Below are positions 21,880 through 34,261 of a stretch of DNA of 64,000 bases, in pieces. The notes below the pieces were generated by a model. It was given only the letters and a program-made list of their open reading frames with translations, was not told the origin of the DNA and did no database searches. Source of the DNA: Saccharina japonica (Eukaryota; Sar; Phaeophyceae; Laminariales; Laminariaceae); assembly GCA_008828725.1 (NCBI GenBank), contig MEHQ01000676.1, positions 74,027-138,026 of the forward strand. The letters are read 5' to 3'. Position 1 is the stretch's first letter, and every line of letters starts with the position of its first letter. Made by a program: the position numbers and the translations under genes.

Positions 21880-24527
21880 CAAGGTTCCCCTTCGGGATGT
21901 TGGTCACTTGAAATCCCGGGGGTGTCGCAAGTTGAAAATAAATCGCACAAGCTTCGTACTTCCCTTTTTGGACCCTTTTTGGAGCAAACTTGTGTTGCAT
22001 ATAGATAGACTGCTGTGTAGTGCAAAGGGAAAAGTAGTAGCGAGGAACGTTCCCTATACAACATGAATGTCACTACTGTAGATGATATCATAACTGAGGT
22101 ACAGTGGGCTCCCGGTGTTGAGAGGCTTCAGTTTGATGTCCAGGCTCAACGACTTATTGTGTTTCCGACGTTGATCTAACTATTTTGTGTAGGATATACA
22201 GTCGATCCCACACTGGTGAGCTGTGTTTTTCAACTGATTTTTTTTATTGTTCGTGCCAATCTGAGCTCACTTTTCTCGACACGTGATTTCTTGACTGCAG
22301 GCACCTACTACTATTAATACTGTATTTGTGTTGTATGGTGGTTTGTTATATCGAGTAGATTCACATAAAACAACTCGTGAATCTTGACGCCATTCAGTAG
22401 TGTTTTAACCTTGAAAACTTGAAATCACGATCTGCGTCATTTGGTTTGTCGTGGCTTTACTCGTACTGTATTATAATACATTTTTGCAGTAAATGCGCCT
22501 GATAAGTGTACTTCGTGTATAATCCACGGAACCCAACGGTATATCCAAAGACCAGATATGAGGACATAGAGCTGACTCTGTCGCCTACACCGATTGCGGA
22601 CAGCAAGCGGCTCCCCAAAGCAACCGCTGGGCGCTGGCGAACGAGATCATTGCGGCCTCGAAACCTCGAGGAGGAGGCGGCACGTCTCAAACAAAAACGA
22701 AGCAAAATATCCTGAGAATCCGGGCGAGGCCGGGCATTCGACCAGTGAGATTGGCATCTTGCCAGCAGGGCCACACCGGCGGCGGGGGAGATTGAAGCAT
22801 CACAGCCTATGTCGTCATTCGGTCGGTGACTTCAAAATGTATCACGGGCCCGGCCCGGCCCCACTCGCGCACCACTCGCAAAGATTCTTGGATTAAATGT
22901 TACAACTCGTGAGTTTAAATTTTATGTTCGTTATGGATGACCCTGACTGAGCAGGCCTTCGTAGGATACTGCTACAGCAGCACATATCACACAGAGTATA
23001 TAGAGTGCAACACACATAGTCCAGTACGAAGGCTATACACACAGAGCACACCCAGAGTACACACATACAACAGAAGAAGTGCCTGCACACAGAACAGTAC
23101 CGGCAGCATAACACAGAGCACACACAGTTGTTAGATCTAGCTGTTGTGCTGGAGAGTAGAGTGCACACAATAGTACGCAAGGGGTTATCACCGCTGTACT
23201 GCGCTGTACAACAGCTGAGTATACACAAGATATCATACAATAGAGCTGTTGCCCAACGAGACCCGCCCCGGTCCTAGATGGAGTATTTACTACCTTTAGG
23301 GCGGGTACCCTGGTGCGCGTTTAGCAGCCGAGTACTCGTCTAAGGGTACCCGTCGAACAGCTGGGTACCCGGGTGCCCGGAGCCCAAAATCTCGCGAGTA
23401 TGAAGTTTTATCCATACTCGTGACGGGTATTAGCTGTTTTGCCGTTTTCAACCGCTGCTGTACTGCGCGATCAGAGGGGGAGTTTTTGCTGGAATCGGAT
23501 ACACCAAACATACACACACCGACACGCCCATGCAAAGAAAGACAGAACACAGCGGTATACTATAGTTCGTAGCTGTTACAGCTAGACCTGCTGGATCCCC
23601 CCTGCTAGCTGTGTGGTACGGGTCCTGCGCACGGATACTGGACACCACAGCAGTCACAAAGGCAACAATCTGAACAGCGGCTAGTGCATGTACAGCTTCT
23701 TCTGCTGTACTGCTGTGCTGTTTAATAAGTGGCGCCTTGGCTACTTTGTACCTGGTAGTTTTAAGTCTAAAGACATGCACCCATAAAGCTCAGCAGTACT
23801 CGTACGTAGTACTTAATAAGTGGCGCCTTGGCTACTTTGTACCTGGTAGTTTTAAGTCTAAAGACATGCACCCATAAAGCTCAGCAGTACTCGTACGTAG
23901 TACTACTGCTGTACCAAAGTATTCGTACGCATGTAGATCGGCCTATCGTTTCACGTAGATCTGATATGCATGCATACGTACTCATCGTAGATCTGCCTAT
24001 GTATTTCCTCCACATAAACTCAAAAATGTTGGAATCAAATGTGCAGATTTACATAAAATGCGCATGTAATTTTTCAAGCGTCTCGTACAACTGCTACTTC
24101 TGTACACAGCCCACAGAGAGAGCAGACGCATGCAACGTGGTATCAACTACTGCACGACGCTTGATGTGTGCCTGGTTCAATGTCAAGTCGGTGTGGTCCT
24201 TATTTTTGTCTCGTGCGTGGGGCGTGGTGTGCGTGTTTTGTTCTTGCGGCGGGTCAAAAACAAACCAAAAACCAGTCGTACGGCAGGTTTTGCATGATAG
24301 GTGCGAGGCGGTGTCAAGTAGGAGCGTCTCCCCTGAGTTATTTGCCAGAATTCGCGACTTTGAAGGCCCAGAGCACGCCCCACGGGCCTCGGCCGGGACC
24401 CGTACTTGCGCCGGGGTGTACACGCTGGCCCCCTGCGTGCCCCGCAGCCGACACACGCGAGAAAAGACCGCGGCCGGAGATGAAAAGTGAAAGTATTCCG
24501 GGGAAATATCCATTTGGTACCTAGACA
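21880..24527. mobile_element. 2.65 kb insertion in the copia 5' LTR
   Basis: Comparison with the uninterrupted stretch of the 3' LTR places the borders at 21879/21880 and 24527/24528, with TA on each side (21878-21879, 24528-24529), as for a TA-targeting element. The ends show only weak inverse similarity. Inside there is a 91-bp perfect tandem duplication (23722-23903) and GGGTACCC palindromes (23298-23370). Frames of 100-220 codons, such as 23828-24490 plus, have no recognised domain. Confidence 0.6.
23722..23903. repeat. perfect 91-bp tandem duplication
   Basis: TTAATAAGTGGCGCCTTGG.. to ..ACTCGTACGTAGTAC is present twice in a row (23722-23812 and 23813-23903) with no differences that I can see. 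It is thus a recent event. Confidence 0.9.
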
Positions 24528-24780
24528 TATGTCGTCGTGTTTGCACACCGACGCACTTCTTGATCGGCTTGATCTCGTCCTAATATATATCGACAAGTAG
24601 TCCCTCCAGCACCGACGTGCCTTCTGAGGGAAAGCTTCTGGCCTATCTATCTATCCATACCGTGCCTAAGGATCACGCTAGCGTGGTTGTCAACCCTTAT
24701 CATCCGGTTTGATAGGTCCTTGAGGATCGATCGTTTTCGGGAGGATAGGCCAAGACGAACGATAGGGTTGCTCATCAGAT

Positions 24781-26095
24781 GGATGAGGCCCAGCTGACAG
24801 CGCTGACGCGCAAGGTTCAGGAGCTCTCGAAGCTGGTCGAAGCGCAATCGCTCCAGCTGGCCGACTAGTCTAGAGCGATGGACACACTCTCCGCCCAAGT
24901 CGTGGAGCAGGCCGCGAAGCTGGCATCACTGCAAGGGGCAAGCGAGGTTGCCCGCCCCAGATCGCCAGCGGCTGATGACGTTCGACTCCGAGGTTCATAC
25001 TCCGTCTCGGCCAGTCGTCAACATGTGCCGAAGTTTGACGGCGAGGCACCGCAGTACCCGATGTGGTGAAAGAAGATCTTGTCACATCTGTCAATGTTTG
25101 GTTGCGGCGAGGCTGTCGCGCCCCGCGCCCAACCAATCCTCGTTGGCGACGATCGGGTCATGCCTGGCGAGCTTCGCCAAGTACACTCGCCACGAGATAT
25201 CGAGGATGCATCTCGAGCTTGGGCCATTTTAGTTGAAGGAGTTGTTTTTGCTCCTCTGGCCCAGTCTGGCCAACAAAATATTCCAGGCAGGATCGCCAAG
25301 CGGCGGCTGAAAAGTCATCGAGGATTAGTTTGAGCCAAGAGCTGCTGCTCAACAAGACATACGGCTGGATACATTCAACAACCTGCAAATGCAGAAGGGT
25401 GAAGACCCGTTGGTGTGGATCGGTCGCGTCGACGATGTCGTGAACATGCTTGCGTGTCTCGATGTCCACAATACCGAGGTTATGGTTCACCGTCAGATCG
25501 TCCGTCGCCTGTCTAGCGATTATCACACCGAATGTCGTGTTCTGTTCTGGCACCGTTATCTCCCCCGCAACGAGCTAGAGGAAATGCTTCGTGACAGGTT
25601 TGCCGAAATCCAAGCGGCGAAACCAGCTGGACGCCAAACCCCTTTGTTCGCCGGCGCTCAGGGTTGCGGCCCTCAAGGTGCCGGAGGAAATGGTGGCAGC
25701 CGCCGGGGGGGTCGTAATAAGGGTGGTCGCGGTGGTGGCCGTGGAGGCAGGGGCAACCAAGGTGCAACTGTATCTAGTCAGGGGCAGGCTTTCAACGGTA
25801 GCAATGAGATTTTCTTTCCTCAGTCGCGACCTCAGGCGAAATTCTATCGTTGTAATCAGCCCGGACACCGACACAACGAGCGCACCGCGACAGTAACGTT
25901 GAATCCCAGCAATGATTTTGGCTAGGGCAACATTGCTATGGTCGCACAGCCACCTCAGCCGCCGAGCTCTGCTGCTCCGTCAACATCTACGTCGACTATG
26001 GTTGCCAACGTACTCGTCTTCTCCCTCCGGTGGACACCAGTACCCTCCGCAGTTTATGGCACGTTTAGTGCCGTCTGGTAACTATGGCTTAACTT
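24781..26095 (+). pseudogene. copia gag region (fossil)
   Basis: Capsid-type part of the copia fossil. The recognisable stretch at about 25389-25925 (DPLVWIGRVDDVVNMLACLD, then NELEEMLRDRFAEIQ) matches the usual copia gag helix region. It is followed by a Gly/Arg-rich linker and a zinc-knuckle remnant (RCNQPGHRH) near 25850. The region is broken. Confidence 0.75.
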
Positions 26096-26120
26096 GACAG
26101 TTTTTTTCTCGTACTGATGA

Positions 26121-26994
26121 GGCCGGATATTATGCAGTATTATTTTGGTGATTATATTAATCTTTACGGAGGTTTCGGGGTATCTAATCCCAAATATTAT
26201 CAGATTTGATCAAAATCGCGTCTTATTGGGCCTGTTTGGTGGAAAAAATGTTCCTCCTCGATTTTTATGGATGATAAAATTTGACCAAATTGTTTTTTTT
26301 GGCGGCCTTTTTCAACCACCTGGTGATATTTCAGAAAGTGATTGAAAACGCTTTTGCACGAGACCTCGGAGGCATTCAACAATTTTGTATGGGTTACAGA
26401 CTGTGGGCTCACGACGGATCACGGCGCTATGTACGTGCTTGGCTACTCTTGTACACAGCTGGACACAGCACTCGTGCATCGACTACCAGGGAGAGGGAAA
26501 ACCTCAGCACCTTGGCCACCATCGCATGTGTTGTGGCCGCACAGCAGCAGCTGCGCCATGGCCAAAACACATGTGTTGTGCCCGCACAGCAGCAGCTGCG
26601 CCAGGCCAAAACAAACCATCAACACAACCTAACGTTTTTTTTTCTGACTACGACCACTACAGCAGCTCATGCCCCGTGAGAGCGAGAGCTCCTTGCTGGC
26701 CCACAGCGACTAGACAAGCCCTTACGCAGCTCCGCAGGTGGTTTCCAGTCCGTTCCCTGTCTTCGAAGACCTGGTGGTGAAGGTTGATCACCCAACCCGG
26801 CATAGATCACTCGTTCGTGTCGTGGAGTTCAAAATCTCAGTTCTGTTCTGATTTTCTTGCTTCCCCCATGAAATAAAACCAAAATCACGATAAGATGGTA
26901 CACCGAATAACGATGTGGTGGGATTTGTTGCCGGTGGAAAATCCGACTTCCTTCCGTTTTCAATCACCAAAATAATACTGCATAATATCCGGCC
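26121..26994. mobile_element. Harbinger-type DNA element in the copia
   Basis: 874 bp bounded by a perfect 33-bp inverted repeat starting GGCCGGATATTATGCAGTAT (26121-26153 and 26962-26994). The flanking TGA on each side (26118-26120, 26995-26997) is a 3-bp TSD of the TNA kind used by PIF/Harbinger. Inside is a ~45-bp tandem duplication with GCACAGCAGCAGCTGCGCC. No transposase is seen, so it is non-autonomous. The perfect arms point to a young insertion. Confidence 0.85.
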
Positions 26995-26997
26995 TGA

Positions 26998-27481
26998 CGG
27001 TCGCGAGATTTGGATTAGCGACAGCGGGAGTACTATGCAAATGACTGCTGGTGGTGCGGGGATGGACGACTGTGCCCCCCCCCCCCTGTAGATATTGGCA
27101 GGGTAGTAATGGGTGGCCTCGCGATGTTGCCTATTGCTTGTTATGGCAAACTAGATTTAGTTCTCCATAGTATTGAAGATGTGGTGATCACGTTTAATAA
27201 CGAGGTGCATGTTCCTGGACTGGCGCTCAATTTGTTTTCTCTACACGCTGCAGGGAAGCAACAGGCCGTGGTTATAGACCCAGCCGGGGTCCATGTGACG
27301 CCCGGGCGGTTAGTTTTTCCACGCAATGGCGTTGGTAGCCAGCTGCCTGCCACACGTAAGGTGCACAAGCATCAGCAGCAGTCTGATCCAGCGCCTATCG
27401 AATCGGGCGCGGTAGGACTACCGCCGATTGCCGCTGCCACCGTTGCCCCCGCTACAATGCCCGTGCGGATTAAATATATGG
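26998..27481 (+). pseudogene. copia protease region (fossil)
   Basis: WISDSGSTMQMT near 27010 is the aspartic-protease active-site motif (DSG). HVPGLALNLFSLHAAGKQQ near 27210 is the usual stretch after copia protease. The region is interrupted at ~27482 by the R2 repeat, and the pre-integrase part resumes near 29050. Confidence 0.75.
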
Positions 27482-29048
27482 ACAAGGGCTCCGCATGGGT
27501 GCCGGCACCCATGCTTCGGATAGGAAAATATACATCTGTTCGGTACCATCCTCATTACGTACGATACTGTGATGGCGCTCGCTCGTGTGTCGATATCTGA
27601 CACATATATACATACTGTACATTTATCAAGGCAATGCCAAGTGTTGCAGGAAGAAGGAAAACACGCTAAAAGTGTTGAAAGTCTCAGTTCCCAACCTCAT
27701 TTCTCAGTCTGTCTCAGAAATGCATCATCACCACAGTCGCCATTCTCTCGAGCTCGTGTTTGGTGTCCTGTGAATAATCTTATTTCTCAGGATAATATCT
27801 GAGGCGACTAAGGTGTGAGGTTACAAAAATGCTAGAAATTCAGTTCGCAACCTCATTTCTCAGTCTCAGTCTCAGAAATGCACCAGTCGTCTTTCTCTCG
27901 GGCACGTTTTTGGTTTTCTCTGAAAAGTCTCAGTGATGATATCGGTAAGATTTACGACAATGTGATGGCGCTCGCTTGTGTTTCGATATCTGACACAGAA
28001 TCAAGGCAGTGCCAATTGTTGGCAGGAGGACGGAATTAAATGCTGAAAAGTGTTGATGCTCACTTCGCAACAACGTCGTTTATCAGTCTCAGGCTCAGGC
28101 TGAGTACTCGTCCGTGGAATAGCTGGTGCAGCAGTAACATTCACCCGTGAAAATTAGAATGAACCCAGCTTTTGTTTTGTACTGCTTGGTGTGCTCTGTA
28201 CATCTCTGTGTATGTATGTATGTACCTGGTATCTACATTTCAATTCCTCTCAGTCTCGTGTCTTCTAAGTAGACTGCCATGCTGTCCTACAGCACTACTA
28301 CAAGCAGTGCTATACGACCAGGTACTATGATTACTTCTGTGCTGCTGTTGTAGTACACAGAGTACAGCAAGCAGCAGTAATTATTGCACCGCGAAAGGAA
28401 ACTAGCTAACCCGCGGGAGATCCCCGGCATTGTTATTCAGCCGAAATGTTTGTTATCGTATTGTACCTGTGTCCTCACTCGTATTCCCACGAGGTAAGGC
28501 GGAGGAGATGGAAGGGGCTAAAGTCGACCTGCCCAGGGAGGAGGTAGTCGGGAGTCGGGAGAAAGTGGTCGCTTTCGAAAGACAAAGCCATCAAATACAA
28601 GAAAGCTACGACGTATGTATGCATATCGAAGCTCCCGGCGACTAAACAAACGAGATCCTGGAACCAAACAAATCCACAAAAAAATATCTTACGTAGAATC
28701 TCGCTACATCTCAGATCCTCAAAAATCAACCACGAAATAATCTTGTTGCCTCAGAGGAACAACCTTGACGTCCCGCACAGAACCTTTCTGCCTCGAAGAA
28801 AAGGTCTCGATGTCCCGCCGTCTCGTATTAGCCCACGGATTGAAGGCCGCCGCGCTCGGCGGCGGCGCGCGACCCGAGAGTGCGCGCGGCCGGAAAGTGA
28901 GGGGCGGAGGTTGAGGGAGGCGACCCTCGAGAAGAGCGGGCGAGAACGCGAACGCGAGGACGTCGAAACGGGTCCCGAGTCGGAATCCGGTCTGAAGAGA
29001 AGTCAAATTCGAGAACGTCTGGAAGCACCTGAGAGGTGCTGCATATCT
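27482..29048. mobile_element. R2 unclassified repeat, copy 1
   Basis: Inserted between the protease and integrase parts of the copia. It begins ACAAGGGCTCCGCATGG with an 11-bp-arm palindrome (GCATGGGTGCC) and ends soon after a GC-rich block (GAAGAGCGGGCGAGAA). Copy 2 at 31754-34250 repeats the beginning and the last ~750 bp in the same order. Internally, GTGATGGCGCTCGCT..TGTCGATATCTGACACA occurs twice (27568, 27962). No inverted or long terminal repeats were found, and the family is unknown. Confidence 0.6.
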
Positions 29049-29977
29049 TCATGTATATCTATATTAACGACATGCATGTATCATGTGCGCACGGTCATCC
29101 GGGTTTTTTGCATGACACTGCCAGGCGGCCACTAGGTTTTCGTTCGACTGGAAAGTTTCGCGCTTGTGGGGGCTGTTCGATGGCTAAGGGGATACGCCAG
29201 CCCCTTCGAAAGACCACTCTCTGCCGCTCGGAGCGCCCTTTGCAGGGGTGTTCGTCTACCTGTCGGGACCTAAGCCTCTACCCAGTCCGTCGGTGGTGCA
29301 TTGTATATCATGCTCATCAAGGACGACTTTTCGCGCTGTGGTTGGACATATTTATGATCAACAAGTCTGACGCCGGTGTGACATTGAAGCGGTTCTTGAA
29401 CGATATTCGTGACAGCACGAAACCATCGGTTGTCGAGTGCGTCCATTCTTACGGTGGGAGCGAGTTCAGTGGTGTAGCGTTCAGGGAACTGTGCGAAGAA
29501 CGCGGCATCCGACAAGAATTCACAACGCCGGACACGCCGCAGTTGAACGGTGTCGTGGAGAGGGGTCTGGCGATCGTCCAAGAAGCCGCGCAAGCCGCCC
29601 GTCTAGAGGTGCCGCGCCTTCCCCCCGACGTTCAAACGCCTGCGACTGCACCTTTGTGGGCCGAAGCGTGCTTCTGGGCCAATGACGCGCTAAATCGATC
29701 CGCCGCGGAAGCTAACCCGGGCCGTGCATCCCCGTGGAGCCGATTCTATGGCGTGGCGCTGCCGCTATCGATGCTGCCATTTCTGAAGCCCGGCTACTGC
29801 CGCATTCGACGCGATCACAAGGCAGCGCCTAAAGCTGAGATAATATTTTACCTGAATAGCGGCAGCAATCGCCCGTCATCTACCTTCAAGGTCAAGCTCC
29901 CGTCCGGCGCGGTCGTGTATGAACGCGACGTGACGTGGGCTCACCCTCGGGACCCATTCACGCTACCCGAGCCGGCC
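29049..29977 (+). pseudogene. copia integrase (fossil)
   Basis: The zinc-binding pre-integrase segment (AHGHPGF, then CGGCSMAKG) at 29080-29190 is followed by the integrase core: SYGGSEFSGVAF at about 29450, then TPDTPQLNGVVERG at 29525. After that come copia-type KPGYCRIRRDHKA and DVTWAHPRDPF. The part ends at the R1 insertion. It is broken. Confidence 0.8.
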
Positions 29978-29983
29978 GGGGGG

Positions 29984-30300
29984 GGGGGGGGTTACTCATG
30001 TTGTGCACGGCCGTAGTCATATGACCATAGACCCTCGCATCCCTACAATGCCGGACGGAGCGCGTTGGGTTTTCACCAACCAGGCAGACATTGCTTGCAC
30101 CAAGCGCGAAACGCCATGAGGTATTGGGCGAGTCGCATGGAGGGTGAGCTGCATCCTGCTAAGAACCGCCTCTGAGGCGGACTTGCATATGGACGACAGC
30201 TTCAATGAGTTAATTTAATTTCTGGTGTGGCCACTTCCGGAGACAGCAATGGGTTTTACTATACTGCCTCGCGGACGCCTTACCATATGGGGGGGGGGGG
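29984..30300 (-). repeat. R1 copy inserted in the copia
   Basis: Truncated R1 between a G13 run (~29979-29991) and a second G12 run (30290-30301). It covers TACTCATGTTGTGCACGG to CCTTACCATAT. Copia coding resumes after it with the same residues, LPEPA, that precede it. The site therefore seems to have carried or gained G-runs on both sides. Confidence 0.8.
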
Positions 30301-30301
30301 G

Positions 30302-31753
30302 TTTGTAAACATTTACCTTCCGGAACCGGCATCGACGCCGCCGCGGCTGACACAACAGCAGCAGCCGCCTTCGCCTACACCATCGACGCTGCCGCAACAG
30401 CAGCAGCAACCGCAGCCGTCTACGCCGTCGCCGGCGTCATCGCCGGCGTCGTCGCGATCGCCATCACCGTACCGAGTTACTCGCCAGCTGAACAACCACC
30501 TGTCCGAGCCGGGAGACGGCGACGAACGGCAACCAGGGCGGACAAGAGCGCAAAGCAGAGCCCATCGAAGGGGTCTGTTGTCGATGCTGACGAACCAGAA
30601 CGACATGGAGGCGTTTGTGGAGCATCGCCCGCCCAGCTAGCCTCTCGCGAAATTGCCGAAGTGTCCGGCGAGCGAGCTGTCAGCGCCAATCTCGTTCGCC
30701 GAGGCAAATGCATCCGAGTTCAGGGACACCTGGCACGAGGCGATGTCGAAAGAGTAAATCGGTCTGTGTGACGCGGGGACTTTCGGGGAGGCTTACAGTA
30801 GCAACCAAGAGGCGCGAACGTGATATCCGCTAAATGGGTCCTTACCTGGAAGACTGACGAGCATGGGAGTGTGACTGAGGCAAAGGAAAGACTAGTAGCA
30901 AGAGGATTTAGTCAGCGTGAAGGTATTGATTACTTTGAGACATTTGCCCCAACACCTGCTGCGGCTTGCATTCGTTTGCTGGCTGCCACAGCGTGTGAAT
31001 TGAATTTGCACCTATGGCATTTCGATGCCGAGCAATCTTTTGTTCAGTCGAATCTTGAAGAGGATGTTTTTCTGCGTTCGCCATAGGGCTGCGGTAACAT
31101 GTCTGGTAAGGTAGTACGTATGAACCGCAGTCTTTATGGTCTCAAGCAAGCATCGCGTTCGTGGCACAGTTATTTGCTCACCCGCATGAAAACTCTTGGG
31201 TTTGAGCAGTGCGCTGCCGATGCATGTGTTTTACGATTGATTGAAAACGGTTATTTATCTGTTATTTGCTGTCGTACACGTAGGTGACATTTTCGCAGTT
31301 GGACGCAACAGTAGGTTTGACCGCTTTTGTGAGGACTTGAATAAACTGGTTCCTATCAATAACCTTGGTGAACTTCGCTGGTATGTAGGATGTTATTTGT
31401 CCATGGATAAGAAAAAGGGTTTGCTGACTATTTCACAGAAGGTTTTCACCGATAAGATCGTGGAGGAGTTCGGTGTTGTCTCAACCGGACGATTCCGGCT
31501 GCGGTTGGTCTGAAGCTTGAAGAATTTGAAAAGGATGGGCCTGAGGGTGACCGGCCTTTTCACGAGGTAGTTGGCAGCCTGATGTGGCTTGCGAACTAGA
31601 CTAGACCCGACATCTCATTTGCCGTAAGAGCGGTAGCCAGGTATGCCCAGGCACCGAAATCTGTGCACTGGGGGGTAGCTTTGACTATTTTTCGAGGACC
31701 ACGAGTGATCTTGGTATTACTCATCAACGGGGTCCTGGATTATAATTAGAGGT
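30302..31753 (+). pseudogene. copia reverse transcriptase (fossil)
   Basis: A proline/glutamine-rich linker (30320-30480, CAG-type codons) leads into the reverse transcriptase. Motifs are KWVLTWKTDEHG and RLVARGFSQREGIDYFETFA (30830-30945), RSLYGLKQASRSWH (31125-31165), HVGDIFAVG in the active-site region (31275) and VGSLMWLAN (31570). TRPDISFAVRAVARYAQAPK follows near 31600. It is broken and cut at ~31753 by R2 copy 2. Confidence 0.85.
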
Positions 31754-31953
31754 ACAAGGGCTCCGCATGGATGCTGGCCGGCACCCATGCTCCGGATAGG
31801 AAAATATACCTCAGTGTCGTACGACGTGGCGCTCGTTCATGACGGAGATCTGGGTTGTTAAGTAATCTACGTAAAAACATATGTAGTGCGACAGATCACG
31901 GTAATGCCAAGGTTTCGAGAATGAATCAGATGAATAAAGTGCTGTAAATATTA

Positions 31954-32760
31954 GCGCCTGCTGGGGTAAAGGTCGTTCTTATCGAGCAACTTGTTTCCAT
32001 TTTTTTTTTTTTTTTCCAAAAAAACTGGAAAATCAAGAAAAAACAGGATTTATTTAAAAATTTGAAATTTTAACAGAGGGCAAAATATTTGGAAGGCTTC
32101 GCATTCCAATATTTGGAAATTATTTATGAAAAAATTGGAAGTCCTAAAAGTTGCGCAAAAAAAATAATTTGGAAATTTTGGCAAAGAGGTGCTCGATAAA
32201 AACGACCCTAAGGCGTCAATGGTTGCAGAGACAATTATTCAAAGTGAGGATAAAGCAAAAAAAATGCCCTACGTGAAAAAATCGCCAGAGCTTATTGCCT
32301 GAGCGCCTGGCGGGGCAAGGTGTCAATAGTCGCGGAGACCTAACATAACGCAAAACAATGATATTGAAAAAACAGGGTTGTTGCGTGAGAACGCCAAACG
32401 CATTATTTGAAAAAAAGACAGAACATATGTTTCGAGGGCCTGGCGGGTCAAGGCGTTAATGGTCGCGGATATGAAAAATAAAGAAGCGAGTTATAAATGA
32501 AAAAAGAGGATTGTGGCTCAGCCTGAGAAACCGAACGGCAGAATGAAAAAATGCAGTAGAAACATGTATCTTGAGCTCCTGCCGGGGCAAGGCCTTAATG
32601 TTCGCGGAGACTAAAAATAAGACAAAGCGTAATATTTAAAAAACAGGGTTGTTGCTCAGCCTGACAAACCCAAATGCATTACAAAAAAAGTAAAACACAC
32701 GTATATCCAGAGCGCCTGCCACGGCAAGGCGTCGGTGCTTAGCCTGGGCATCTGAAGAAG
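31954..32760. repeat. tandem ~120-145 bp units in R2
   Basis: Units start AGCGCCTGGCGGGGCAAGG followed by G(T/C)GTCAAT..TCGCGGAGAC and A-rich stretches. Starts lie near 31954 (split by a MITE), 32307, 32429, 32574 and 32711. Units are diverged. Confidence 0.7.
31970..32208. mobile_element. 239-bp Harbinger-type MITE
   Basis: Terminal repeats are AGGTCGTTCTTATCGAGCA and the inverse of GGGTCGTTTTTATCGAGCA, flanked by TAA on both sides (31967-31969 and 32209-32211). Excision in silico restores a tandem unit (CTGGGGTAAGGCGTCAATGG) that aligns with its neighbours, which proves the insertion. The interior is A/T-rich (TTCC..AAAA and GGAAATTTTGG). A sister copy is at 45220-45459. Confidence 0.9.
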
Positions 32761-34261
32761 TACATAAAAATGTATAGGCAAGACATACTTCGGTCCAGAA
32801 TGCCGTCAACTTTGTTTTCGACTCAATCTACGAAGAAACATACCCTTAAGGGTACGGCAAACTCGGTTGACACCCGGCAGAAAAGATCCAAGAAACAGAT
32901 TAAAAAAGCGTATGATTTTGTTTTTGTACGATCGTGTAAAATCGTTGTCAACAGCGGGTAGGAACACATACATAATGAGTACCACAGGTAATATTCAATA
33001 TCAGATCCGAGACAAAAAAAAAAGAAAAGTGGTTGTGGGATTCGAAATCACGCGATTCAATCTGTAGCCGGTCGTTGAGCACCTCACCTGAAATACAATT
33101 TTGCAATTCAAAGGCCTGATTTACTTCTACTATACCTGGTACAGCAGTGATAATTTGTCCGAGAAAAAAATTGCTCGTAGCGACGTATTAAACCGAGTTT
33201 TTTGTTTGTCCAAACTGCTGCTGCTACTTGGTGCTGTAGTTCCTGTACCTACATATACGGTGGATACTATTAATACTACTGTCCTGCTGTACAGTAATAC
33301 TACATACAGCAGTACTATATACGACTAGGTACTATTAATACTACTGTGCGCTGCTGTTGTACGAGTAGTAAACATAGGACAGTATTCAGCCGAAATTATT
33401 GTCATCGTATTTATTGTACTTGTGTCCTCACTCTCGTATTCCCACGAGGTAAGGCGGAGGAGATGGAAGGGGCTAAAGACGACCTGCCCAGGGAGGTAGT
33501 CGAGAGTACGTGGTCGCTTTGTACTGCTGTACAGTAATACTACATACAGCAGTACTATATACGACCAGGTACTATTAATACTACTGTGCTGCTGTTGTAC
33601 GAGTAGTAAACAGAGTACAGTATTCAGCCGAAATGATTGTTATCGTATTTATTGTACTTGTGTCCTCACTCTCGTATTCCCACGAGGTAAGGCGGAGGAG
33701 ATGGAAGGGGCTAAAGACGACCTGCCCAGGGAGGTAGTCGAGAGTACGCGGACACTTTCGGGAGTCCGAGCTATCAAAGAAAAGAGCTACGACGTACGAT
33801 GTATGTATATCGAACCTCTCCCGGCAAGTAAAAAATCTATATGCAGCTGGAACCAAACACCAAACAGAAACAGATCCACAGAAGAAGAACGTACGTAGAA
33901 CCTCGCTATATCTCGGATCTCCAAGAAACAACCACGAAATAACCTTGCTGCCTCAGAGAAACAGCCTCGGCGTCCCGCACGGAACCTTTCTGCCTCGAAG
34001 AAAAAGTCTCGATGTCCCGCCGTCTCGTAAGAGCCCACGGATTGAAGGTTGCCGCGCTCGGCGGCGGCGCTTGACTCGAGAGTGCGCGCGGGCGGAAAGT
34101 CAAGGGCGGAGGCTGAGGGACGCGACCCTCGAGAAGAGCGGGCGAGAAAGCCGACGCGAGGCCGTCGAAACGGGTCCCGAGTGCGAGTCCGGTCTGAAGC
34201 CAAGTTAGAGCCCAAGAGGCCCCGGAGCACCACAGCGAGCATCAAGCAATGTATATATATA

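Larger units (their letters stand above)
21733..24672 (+). repeat. copia 5' LTR, interrupted
   Basis: LTR parts lie at 21733-21879 and 24528-24672. They align in order with the 3' LTR (shared GCAGCAGTATTACTTTATGC, CGACAAGTAGTCCCTCCAGC and TATCCATACCGTG). The 2.6 kb between them is a later insertion. A primer-binding site may be TGGTTGTCAACCC near 24680, but this is uncertain. Confidence 0.75.
31754..34250. mobile_element. R2 unclassified repeat, copy 2
   Basis: Starts ACAAGGGCTCCGCATGG like copy 1 and shares its last ~750 bp (GAGGTAAGGCGGAGGAGATG to the GAAGAGCGGGCGAGAA block). It differs by an extra ~1.2 kb (31900-33100) of tandem ~120-145 bp units, one of which was hit by a MITE, and by a 238-bp tandem duplication (33281-33518 and 33519-33756). 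Copia RNase H resumes right after it. Confidence 0.6.

Noticed and set aside
26110-26135. Hammerhead ribozyme core (CTGATGAGGCC)
   Set aside because: The string spans the border of a transposon and its TSD. No stem II partner or GAAA segment follows.
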